Below are positions 1 to 12,609 of a stretch of DNA of 64,000 nucleotides, piece by piece; the stretch's first letter is position 1; each line of letters starts with the position of its first letter. The position numbers and the translations under genes were made by a program. The notes under the pieces are model-generated. The model had not been told where the DNA came from, did not search any database, and worked only from the letters and a program-made list of their open reading frames with translations. The stretch spans positions 69,270,300 through 69,334,299 of the forward strand of contig CM049314.1 of assembly GCA_026874595.1 (NCBI GenBank). Reading direction: 5' to 3'. The DNA is from Sipunculus nudus. Lineage: Eukaryota > Annelida > Sipuncula > Golfingiida > Sipunculidae.

Positions 1-226
1 GACATATGAATAGAAAATGTCTCCTTGAAATGTAACATATTCGTAATTTAAAGTTTGCTAGTTGAGACAAGAAGTCCCAGCCTGTCAGGAAGATATTTCG
101 TTTATAAATGACCTGTGCTATAAATATTGCTAAGGGAATTTATCAGCTCAATATATTTCAAAATGGAGAGACCATGTCATGAAAGATTAAAAAAAAATCA
201 CATCAATAGGACATACTTATAATTAC

Positions 227-437
227 CTGTTTTTGGTCGTTGACCTGGTAGTTCCGGTAGTGGCCGCATGGCGGCACTCTTTGAGCTGGACTTGGTGGAA
301 TTACACAGGGCCGTGTCACTATGGATCCGTTTAATGCTGGTCGCAGGAGACGAGTCTTCGGAGTCAGATTCGTGGTCTGTTGAATTAGATCTCACTGGCA
401 GACCCTGGTACACAGCCTCCATCATGTCATCTGGAAT
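227..437 (-). CDS. Gene 1 exon, Ser/Asp-rich linker and proline tail
   Basis: The acceptor is tttgctag and the donor gtaatt; seventy codons plus one base. It opens IPDDMMEAVYQGLP and continues with NSTDHESDSEDSS. It has many serines and ends with the proline-rich MRPLPELPGQRP. Such sequence is typically a disordered, phosphorylatable linker. The gene continues beyond the left edge. Confidence 0.75.
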
Positions 438-3400
438 CTAGCAAAGAAAACACCCGAGTGACCAATTGGCCGTGAAGCCCAGTTTTAGGATGCACGTATA
501 TGGACCACATTAACCCCATACAGCTCAGAGAACCATCTTAAACACCCAATGGTAACTTGATTGGTTGCTAGCAACTGCTCTTCTCATGATTATTTATTGA
601 ATGGTTATGCGATTAAGGACACATAGAGTTCACGGTTAGGACAATTGTTAGAACAAAGGATATAAGTGACAAGTGACAGTTCTGAACTAAATTTATTGAG
701 GTGAAGGTTAAAAGGGATATATGGTACATTTTTCATCAGGTTCATATTTATATGAAAGATATGAAGAGAAACTTCTTTAAATCTTTGATTTCTTAACAAA
801 ATACACACAAGTAGAAATCCGTATTCCTAGGAATGCAAGCCTCCGCCATGTGGGATCGCTATTCTGTGAAGGTTCCGAATCCGTGTGTGCATTCACTTAT
901 GCGGCCCATAATCCCAATTAAAATCGTGCATAAGTGACTGCATATTTGTGAATATTGATTTATGAAATTTATGAATCCGGATCATGTGCCGGATCAAGAC
1001 AAAAATCTATTTGTCATTTGCCCATTCCCGAAATGCCCTGTGCTTTTCATGATATTCTTTTCATGATTTTGAGAGTTATTTTGTGAACAAACGCACAAAC
1101 AAACACAAACGAACGGGGGGGGGGGGACGCGTACTCTTCTGGCAGAGACAATCAATGTAGCTGTTGGAATGTTGAAAGTATGACCGTTAAAATGTACGGT
1201 ATGAATCGATGTATATCCAGAAAAGAGCATTCACGTTATTATTACCCCTTTCACACAGCAAATGCAAACTTGATTTCAAACCGTTTTGAATGTGCATTGG
1301 AGCGTTCACACGGCAATCCAAAGCGTATCAAACCGTTTTTGTCAAAGCATTTGGTCAAGCTCAGGAGGTGTTTCAAACCGTTTTAAATGCGAATCGTTTT
1401 ATCGGCTTTGCTAAAGTGTCGAATAACGCGCAAGCGCGATTGCTTATGTCAGCAGGTCGTTACATTGTTCCCCGTGTAAAAGGTACACAACACGAATTGG
1501 TGCAAGATATCCGTGTTAACGCACGGATTCAAACCTCTTTGCCCATATCGGTTTTAAAACATGTCGTGTGTGAAAGGGGCATTTTTAACCATATATACTT
1601 ACACTGTTTAGCGGTCGTCTGAACCCTAGTTTGTCGGCGACTTCATTTACGGCTTGAGAAGCATCTTGGGATGCTGTTATAAAGTAAGAGATATTTTCTG
1701 ATACAATTGCATTACATTTACTGCATCCTTATTACCTCAATTTTCTGTAATATTTTTATAGACGGTGCTTCCCTACTTTACATGTGTTCAACAACACTTT
1801 TAACATTTTCTTCTTCTGTCGTTCAGAATACCTGACGTTTTAATATTATAGTGAATTACCACCACCAACGGGACCCCGATAAAGTGGTCGTTATTCTCAG
1901 GTGGTCGCCTATCTGAGGGGGTCGTTAGGCGAAGTTTTACTGTACTTATAAATGTGTTACTTTTCTTCTGTTTCAATTATAAGTTTATTGTATTTACTTG
2001 AAAATGCACCACTTACGATGCCATTAATTCAGTTACGTTATTGTTATGCCTTGTATAAATCTTATCTCAATCATAATTCCGTAAAATCCTCAATTTATTT
2101 TAATCTTTAACGATGGTCATAAAAGTAACGTGATGGCGAGTACCTATAATGATATATGTGTCAATAAATACATCCATTGTGTGTGTCAGTATTATTCACA
2201 TCAACTGATACATAATTAATGAAAATATCCTAAGAAAAATTCAATACATGAGGTCTGATACGACAAACTCTGCTGCTTTTCTCAATTCTCATCAAGGAAA
2301 ATGTAAACCACTCACATATTCAAAGCTTGTGATCTAGTTATTTATGTCTATCAGTACACGTCCAAGGGCCGGTCCGCCCATTTTCGCCCTTACCTTGTTT
2401 TAGACTGTATAGGGTGACGTCACCGTATGACTTGCCCAGTAAAATTTCAGAAAGCTGCTTTTGACATTTAGTAATCTCTGCACACCTTTCATGATATTCA
2501 GTGTTGGCTTTGGTTAGAATTTTCAATGCTTCTTTCACCTTTTTATACTACAATAAAAGAAAGATGTAGCATGTATATAGACCATGAATTACCATACCCT
2601 GTTCTTCTCTCGATGTGAGCATTGCCATGAATTTTTTTTTTATTTATATATATATATATACGAATATACATGGCCTTATGAATTCTGATTATTACCTAAC
2701 TTCAGTCAGTGTGACTGATCATAATTTTCCATATTTCTCCCAACTGCGTAGGCACCCAACCTGTCATTGAATTAAATCATCTTGTTAAGTTATAATGCAA
2801 TTCTAAATTTTAAGCTAGCATATTTACAAACATGGTTACATGCCTGTGATAGTGATTGACCAGTCTGGTTCTTTCTACATAAATTAATATATTGTTTGAC
2901 CAATAAAATTATTACTCAAATCTGATGAATAAAAGTCCCCTTACAGGACTATTAATTTACTTATATCAATGTTAATTTTTATCTCTCTGCACCTAATTTC
3001 TATTTCATACCGCAACCGTTTTACCTCTTAACAAAACCAAAAGAAATGTATAAGACCAAAAAAAATTAAAAGTATGGTTCTCAGACACCGCCCGCCTCAA
3101 TTTTAACCCCCGCATCAAAAATTTTGTTTTGATTTTCATCAATTTTGATCAGATTTCCTTTAATATGTAGTGCTTTTAGGGTTTTACATGTTTAGCAAAG
3201 AAATATGTTATATTCATGTTTTTTTCCTGACACTTATCGAAACATTCAGAAAAAGGCAAGAAAAAATATCGCCCGCCCGCATTGATTTCTGGAAAAGGTG
3301 CCCGAGAACCATACCTTTTTTTTCCCTAAGTGACCTCCGTTTCACATTTACAAAAAGTACACAGTACATTGCCATGAAAACTGTACACTAAATATCTGTT

Positions 3401-6291
3401 TGTTACCTCGTATAAATGTTTTGAGAGATAATATGCACATGATTCTTCTGTGTGAAGGAAACTTTTGTCAACTGGGCTGAGGCCAAAAAAATAAAAAGGT
3501 ATGGTTCTCCGGCACCGCCCGCGGCAATTATAATATCCCGCATCAAACATTTATATTTTGATTTTCAATAGAACTTACCAATTTTGAGAGCCAGCCGCTC
3601 AGACATATCTTTCAAGAAGATAAAATAATACAATTTTGATCAGATTTTATATGTTATGTAGTTCTTTTACCTGTTAAGCAAAACAATATCGGTTATTTCA
3701 TACTTTTTCCCTGATCATATGACATTTTTTTTCAACACAAACAAAAAAAAGGAAAAGAAGAAAATCGCCCGCTCGCATTGATTTAGGAAAAGAAGTGCCT
3801 GAGAATCAAACCTTATTTTAGTTTTTTTATAAATCTAGGTTTAAAACTTGAAAAATGCGTCACCTTAATTTCCAAAGAGCTGGTGTACTAAGCCTTATAT
3901 TGTAAGTGCATTAAGTTTCCTTTAATTCTGCTTCAATTGGATGTGGATTCACTTAAACATTTACAGGATTTTTTTAAGACATAATACTTATCCGTTCTTC
4001 ATACATTACACCAGAAAATATGGGTGTAAAGATTGATCCGAACTGCGGGCTTATTAAATAAATAACAAATAAAAAAGTACATTTAGAACTTTATCCACAT
4101 ATAACTGGTTAATTTTAATGATACAGTATTGAAGTTCAGTCCTGCCTCAATCATTGGTAATGACCTCATCATTATCCCAAAGCTACAATCATAACTTTCT
4201 GTATTAAATTACACATTTTTTAAAGGAAGAATTTTCTGTCATTACAATTTTTGTCTGCATCAAATAAAGAAGTTTGGAACAGACTGATTATTTGATTATT
4301 ACAATGATAAATACAATGTTAAATGCCTCTTCCAAAGTGTGAAAAGAAGTACAATTTAATATTTTTGTTCAGCAAATTTATTTTAATGTTTACCACATAA
4401 GGGCTGATACATACTTTGTATCTTGAGGAGTATTAAAACACGTTATTTATACCTTTCCGACTCCAGACTATTACGAGTTTGTTTTCCCAATTACACATCA
4501 AGAGTACGTTTGGTATTGACTATAAGTACCTTAAATAATGTATGGTTGTCTTCCCTTTGCTGTAGGTCTGCTAAGTGGTTGTCTTGTGCATTTAAAACCT
4601 ACAAATAAATGACACATTAATAATAACTGACAAGGCTGACATATTATATTTACATTTCGATATATTGATGAATTCAAAATAACATCATCATGAGTAGCTT
4701 TTTATATTTTATATATTTTATAGTTATCAATGTAATATGGATTGGATAAAATGCCTACACTGATATAGAATTAGCATTTTAGTTTATTTTCAATTTATAC
4801 TGTGCAGAAAACTTAACAAAGGGAAAAAATCTTTCAGACAATATCCTTTTAGGCAAGTTGCATACATGTGGATCAAGCTTTTTTTCTCTCTTCTGTTGAA
4901 AAGATGTCACCTGAAACATTACACCCTGAAATGGCATATTTTTGCTCGTCCGAGATAGCTGGGATTTCTTATTATTTCAAATATACTCTTGTTAGATTAA
5001 TACCAAGATTTCTTAAATATTTAGCATATGTTATGCCAAGCTACCTTTCAATAGCCAGCCATGCCCCTTGTAGAAAACTGCAAGTTATTATTATTTTCCC
5101 GACATCACTGCAGGTTTTAAGTGAATTAATTCCCTTTGTTTCATATGAAGTAACATTCAATAACCCTAAGTTCTGTCAATTCATGGTTGCTTGATAACTC
5201 AGGTTGCCAGGTACCACGAGTAATTGTTGACCTGTGAGACGAAACACTTGAAAAAAACCAACAAATAAACCTCTTTAGATATCATGTCAGCTGTATAATA
5301 TATTTCCACAGAGAGATTAGAAGACCTAATTAAAATAGACCTTAATGAGTCCATGGTCCTTTAAAATCAGGCTTGAAATTTATTATAGTTTTAAACCAAC
5401 TGTTTAAGGATAGTTGGCCTTAAATGTTAACCATCATGCCTTGTTTTTTTATCATTTGTAATTGTATTAGGTACTTTTTCAAAACCATAGCAAAAATAAT
5501 CATATGAATATTTATGAAAATACAGGAATTTAACAAACAGAAAATTAATGTATACCGTTAAGCACTTTATGTTCAAAAGCAAAAAGGAAGCTCCAATTCG
5601 TTTAACTGTTTTAACTGTATCAACATCTCAAAAGTAAGCCGTTACATTGGTCAAATATATGGAATAATTAGTTTTATAAAATCTAATCAAGGAATAAATG
5701 AAATAAATATGATCTTTCATAAATTTCACCAATGGTACGCCATCATTTGGTATGTTGGATGCATGCATGAAAGGGATAAAGGGGTATAAATGTTCACTTG
5801 CTTCATGCAGCTTCATGTTAATAATACATTATTGTAAATAAATAATCCTTTACATAGGCAATACAAGGAAACATAAACGTGATTTATGAATCTGTGTGAA
5901 TTAATACTGATGTACATAAAAATGCATAGTGGTTTGAATTTTCACTTGTTCTTATCGCATCCCCTTGTAACCACATAATAATATTGTTTTAATTATGGAT
6001 ATGTTTTTATCCAGGCACTCAGTTTGAAGATAAATACTTCGCAGACTGGTAATTTATGTTAATTAATACTGATGACAGGCTTTAATGGAAACAAGGGCAT
6101 AGGTTCTAGTGGATTAACTCAATAGTATTTTTAATCCCATATTCATATTTGTTGACACTCCATGTAAACATACAAAGCACAAAGCCTTCTGATAAATATA
6201 ATTAAATAATGACAAATACAGCAATTATTGTAGGGTCATATGACATATGAAAACAGGAAGAATTAACCAATATAATTTATGCACATACATA

Positions 6292-6348
<57 letters not shown>

Positions 6349-9300
6349 AATTATGTTCACTATGTCATCTTAAAATGCTGAGCCAGGACCATAAATTAAG
6401 GTAAAATAAAAACGATGGCTGTTGAAGAAAACTAAAAGATCACTCTAAAGTATTCATTGAATGGGTTATAGACAGCGCCAAAATGTCTATATTGTGGCAA
6501 GGGAGTACAGGCATTCGTGCGTTCGTCAACGAGTGGACATGGGTGCTCTACGCTGCTCTGCTGGCGATCAAACTTCTCAACTGGCTCTCGGGGCGGGACG
6601 GCTGGAGGCTGCGTTGGAAAGGGCTTGACTTTCTTTGCGCTGTTACTGGAGTAACATCTACAACATTTTCAGCTATACCAGCGCTATTTTTTTTGTTTCT
6701 AAATTGCTCCTCTCATCGGGTTTAATATTTTGAAACAACCCTTATCTATAGTTGCTTGGAGCTGGTTGGACACGGCTTCATCCGAGTGAACAGTGCAGCG
6801 CGGATGCCAACGTCCCCTTCAGTTTCAGCTTGTCAAAATATTGTCATTTTTTTTTGTGGGCAGCTATTATTCAGGATGTTATTGACTATCAATACATATA
6901 AATACAAATATAAATACATATTAATTTTCTTATATATTTTCACTTACTAACCTTTGCATATTCGACTTCCGCCGCCTCCTTCTTCTTCCAGTCTGATCTC
7001 TTTCTGGCAGCTTCCAACTGTTACAAAAGTGTTTAAGTCATTTGATAATATATTTGTAAAAAAGTACAATACTAATTTCTAAGTTTGCATTTGATTAGTT
7101 ACCGTTGTTGATAATGATTTAACGATGCTTGCTCTGACAAGAGTATAAGTATTGAGTATCATTATCTACAGAAATTGTACCATTACAAATAATTCATAGA
7201 CTTCATATGAATGTTTAATTTTATATTTCTTTGTACTTCCTTGACATACACACTTACCATTTTGTAGGCTTTGGAGACCTTGGCCACATGGACATCTGTC
7301 AGCTTTCTTATCTCATCCAGCTGTCTCTCACCGTTAAGTATGTGCTTGTACAGACGTCTCTGAATATCGTACTGCAATGTGATTATAGTATAACAGTAAC
7401 TAGAAATCTGTAATCTACTGAATGCAAGCCTCCGCCATTCACTCATTCGGCCCATATTTCGAGGTGCATTCCTGCATATGTGATGTGATTCTACGTTTGT
7501 GAATATTCCTTAATGACGTTCCTGATTCCGGATCATGTGCCGCATCCTCACCAAAAACTAATCGGTTTTTCTTTGACCTTTTTCCGAAATGCACTGAAAC
7601 TTTTATGAGATTCCGTTCATGAATGCATGAGTTATATTGCAAACAAACACACAATTGAACAAACAAACACACTGCAGGCGGAGGCAACATAAATAGCACT
7701 CAGCTAGTGATTGTCATATATAAAGTCCTTTCGGTATTTCAGTCATTTTCAGAAACAGTAAATCATTAATAACTGAGGAACTTCCCTCCTCACACAAGAA
7801 TTCCATACTTTTAGAGATAACATTGACACAATTAATTCTGATTTCAACTGGATAGCCTATGGTTACAGATATCAATCTTAAGAGAATACTTCATGGCATT
7901 ATTTGGCATATATTTACTTTTAGATCACAGATCAGTATCCGAGTACATATCCTGGATAGGAGGATGTAGATAAAATATCAGGGGCGGATTTAGCGGGGCG
8001 CAGTGGGCGAGCGTCCCATCCTTTTCGGGCTTAAAGTGGCCCAATCAGCTATAAATTATGTTGAATTAACATGAAAAATAGCTTCTGCCTTATAAAATAA
8101 ATCTGTACCTGCAACAATATTGCCTTGAACCCGTTTTCTTACTTCTGTAAACGAGTTATAAAAACAGGGGACCGGGCACGATCAGAAGTGTCAACATAAA
8201 AACAGCGCGTGGGGCGTGGTGCATCGCGGAGCCACTACGCGTGTCAGTCAGAATGTCCTGACAAACTTGGCCAAGAAAATGCAATACATGTTTCCGCTGG
8301 CTGAAACAGCCGGTCACGTGGGATTGTTATGGTAAACAGACACACGTGGACTTTATTTACCAAGATGCAGAACCATAACAAAATACGGTCATGGGCCAAG
8401 TTAGTCAGGGCATCCCAGACGATGTACGGAGTCCCGTGAGCTGTGTTTATGTTGACGCCTGTGATCGGCCCGATCCAGCGATTTTAACACTCGTGTACAG
8501 GAGTAAGCCAATGGTTTCAGGGTAATATTTTGGCAGGTACCAACCGAGTTCAAAGGAAAGACGCTACCGTCTTCCTAGAACAGACTAATGATTTATTGGC
8601 ATGTATAAGGCTGGGTTAATATCGAGGATAGACCCAGGATGACGAAGTTGAATCATTGCAAGTATCAGGATGGCTAAGGTCACGTGATCTTTTCATGGAA
8701 TTCCAATGTCTCTTTAAGGTTCAATGAAGGACATTGGCGGTCAAATAACTGCTTGTTTGCGGCAGTTGTCGAGTACGGAAAAAATACTTTGCAAGACCTA
8801 CTCTATATTTAGTCATTTGATAAAATACATTTTTTTAAAGACTTTAATAAAAAAAAAAGGACTGGAAGTATATACTAGTAAGTTTTGTTTAAAAATATTC
8901 ATGAACCGCAGTCTTTCTGAGATGGCTATAATACAAAAATGTCTGAACATATTATATTATTCATAAATTTCGAAAATATTCAGAAACCCAGTAAAAAATG
9001 CACATATTAAATGGTTCCTTTATTTTTTCTGGGTTAAAAACGAAGAAAAGTTTTATTACGAAAAAAATGAGTGGCCGTTCAAGGGGGACAGGAATGTTCA
9101 CGGATTCCATTGTTTATATTAAACAAATATGGGAGGAAACTGTAGAAACTGTAGTATACCCCATTGCACTTTTAAGAACTACGCATAACCGGCGGATTCT
9201 AAGTCCTCCCCCCCCCCCCCCCTTTCCCAAACATTGCAAGAGAAAATTACGCAACTGGATTTTAAAATAGGTTTATAAGGAGATTAGGACCTACCTGTTC

Positions 9301-11560
9301 TTCGTACTGCTGCATGCTCTGTAACCACAGCGAGTCCAGCTCCCTCATTCTGCTGTACAGCTCGTGGTAGGTCTGGTCTGGTTCTGTTTCTGCCCACTTC
9401 AGCAATGTGGTGGAGGCTGCAAGCAAGGAAAACAGGAGAAAACGTTGGTTGGCTTCACAATCGCAGAAACGGATCGAGAAGGGGTGGGGGAGGGGTCCAG
9501 GGGGTCCGATTGTTTGAGGCCTGGACCCCCCCCCCCCCCCCCCACCCTTTTTCGGACCTGGGGGCCATTAGTCCATTATTTAGCTTGGGTTTGTCCCCTC
9601 CTATATCTAAATTCTGGATCCACACCTGATTCGCGGGCTTACATTTTCGTGGTTTCCACTTCTTCGTGTTTCACGAAGGTTTAATTTTCACGATTCTACC
9701 TTACCTTAATTTGCACGACTTACTTACCATTATAAATTATATGCATTAAAAATCTCAACAAATTGACGAGGACCTTAGGAAACTTTGAACGAGTGGAAAA
9801 TCTGAAAAAAATGGATGATACACTAAACATTAGACAGTATTTACATAATCAATCTTTGAAATATATAATTTCTGACGTCGACACTAAGTGGCATGCAGTT
9901 CACCTGTATAGATAAGGCATCATATTCCCGAAGGTTTTATTTCCGCCATAATTTTCGCGAAATCGCGAACTTGAAACTGTCGCATAAGCAGCAAACACCT
10001 CTACCGAGTCTGAAAACTCTTAAATATAACGGTAAGAGAGTGGAAAAAAGGTCCTCTCAAGATTCAAGATCTCTGCCTGCTGGTTAGACCCACTCAAACA
10101 GTTAAATTCATTGCTAAGACAAACACTTTGTCTCCTCAAGTACCGCTGACAACCAAATCATTGAACTCACGAGTTTTGTTTTTTTATCCCCTATTGTTCT
10201 CTTGCAACACACTGTGCCGCACACACGAGGTGGAGGCCGATCATGAGAAATCCCACCGCTTTGACTGAGATTCCAAATCACGATCTCCCGGCTTTGAGCT
10301 CTGAGCCGGTTGAATAATAAGTTGTTCTTTGAAACTAATTTTTCCTGGATCCACATATACAAAATAGGACTCATGGTCCCGATGATCTGCAAACACGCAC
10401 TGTGACCTTTGACCTGTAGACCCGATGTATATTGTGCGAAGTTAAGCATATAATTTCTATTTTGCTTCAATGCCAATATTATATATACAAATTTAAACAT
10501 TATATAACATGAATATTGTAGTAGATACAATTTGGTTTCCATCCCAAAAGCATACACAAAGTAAGCCAGAGATGCATATAGGAAAGTTTTCAGGCTCAAT
10601 TTACTAGCCATTTTTTGTCTCCGCCAGGCGAGTTTGCGTTCATTCCGGTTTGCGTGTGTATGTGTGTGTTTGTTCACGGCATAACTCACGCAATCATGAA
10701 CGGAATCCCTTGAAATTATCAGTAAAGAATGTATAATACATTTGGTGTTGGTCCGGCACATGATCCAGACCATGTAAGGACTTCTTGGGATATTCACAAA
10801 TGTGCAGTCACTTATGCCCGATTGAACATGGGAATATTGGCGAAATAAGTGAATGCAAACACTTTCTGGGGATTCTTGGGAAACATTTATGAACCAATAA
10901 ACCTGTGAATATGACCAAGATGTGAATGAAAACACGGGTTGTGGAGTGAAATCAACATTAAAGACAGCCCAAATGGCGGAGGGCTGCAATCCTGAGAATG
11001 CATAGTTCTAGTTAAACCAGTATTTTAATCTCCTGTCATATATGACTCATGCTCAGCTGGTAGCCTATTGGACAGATTTTGAATATAATTTCATTTATAT
11101 CACTCCGATATGGGTCAGAAGAGCTAACAAATTGAAATAAAAGGGGAAGTGACCTCAGATTAAAGAACCTGTCAAATGTTACATGGTTGTATTACTACTG
11201 CACACCAGCTGATACGGCAAAGAGTGTAACAGGTAAAGGTGAGGTATGAATATTGTTGAGGTATAACCGCCATGTGCAGTACCAAACCACGGTCTGTCAG
11301 ACAGTCAGTACGCCGCTTAGGACTCAAAATAGGTACAATGTTCCACTGAACAGCGGGAAGAAAGTTTGCTGGTCCAACAAGGATTATACTCGACACCCCC
11401 CCCCCCCCCGAAAAAAATTTAATGAAAACATAACTGTTTCAGTATTTTATAATTATTATGATTTGTTATACTGGTTTGTACACATTTAACAACAAATTAC
11501 TCTTATCCCAACATCTAATATCAGGGTGATCCGAGCATCCAGGATTTTATAAGTAAAAGC

Positions 11561-11604
<44 letters not shown>

Positions 11605-11849
11605 TAGAAATGATCGGAGGGATTGCAGTCTTTCTTCCGCGATCACACAGCACTATGTTTTTGCAACATAGTATGATATGCTACGGTATGTGATAAATCT
11701 GAATCAATACCGTCGGTTTCGCCTCATCGGCTCATCAGGTGACTGAAGTTCAACTAATTGCATGCGATATTGGTTTTATCATTTCTTTTAGGCACGGTTA
11801 TTGGCCCATGGTCATTAGTGACAGGTAACAATTTCCGAACTAATTTATT

Positions 11850-11913
<64 letters not shown>

Positions 11914-12549
11914 TGGTCACTTCATCATCTAAATTAGAAGTGGTCACCTTTATTTAAATCTTTAAAATATTACCGGTCATGGTGTTATATTTTTAAAATG
12001 ACTCAGTGTTAGGTAAGTTTAAAACGTGTTCTTTCTGCCATGGAAAGTATATTCATTTGGTGACTCATGCTGTTTAAGTAGCTTATCACATACACAGTCA
12101 GTGGTATCACTCATATAATCTATTGCAGACGTGATATATGATAGGCATGTGCACTTTCAATAATAAAACATAGCGTCGACTACATTGATACTTGCCTCAG
12201 ATACTAGTATTTTAATTTCTTATGATAGAACGTGATGAAAATATGATAGGACTGCTTAAGTCATATGATTCAGTTCCTCATGAAACAACATACTCTTCCC
12301 CATATTTTTCTTTCATGATGTGCATCGAAATTTAATTGGGTCTTTCTACCTTTCAAAAGGTTTTGTGGAAATAATTTATGCAGCTTTTACATAAACCCAG
12401 TACCAGACAAACCTCCAAACAAAAAGGGAAAACGAAACTTTGTATACCGGTAGCCAGTGGTGGATCCAGAAATTCGAGAACAGGGGGCGCTAATACTGAG
12501 TTCGCGGTTGATGGGTATTAAGAAGAAATAAGTTCTAAAATTGTTTTTG

Positions 12550-12609
<60 letters not shown>

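Noticed and set aside
4868-5194. 108-codon plus frame
   Set aside because: Composition follows the AT-rich background; no splice partners or motif.
10190-10330. Possible tRNA-derived SINE in GC-richer sequence
   Set aside because: No acceptable A and B boxes at tRNA spacing could be found.
10114-10989. A 291-codon reverse reading frame, the longest in the window
   Set aside because: It runs across a CCTCCGCC-family repeat copy and AT-rich flank, shows CA-repeat-derived HTHTH, and has no recognised domain.
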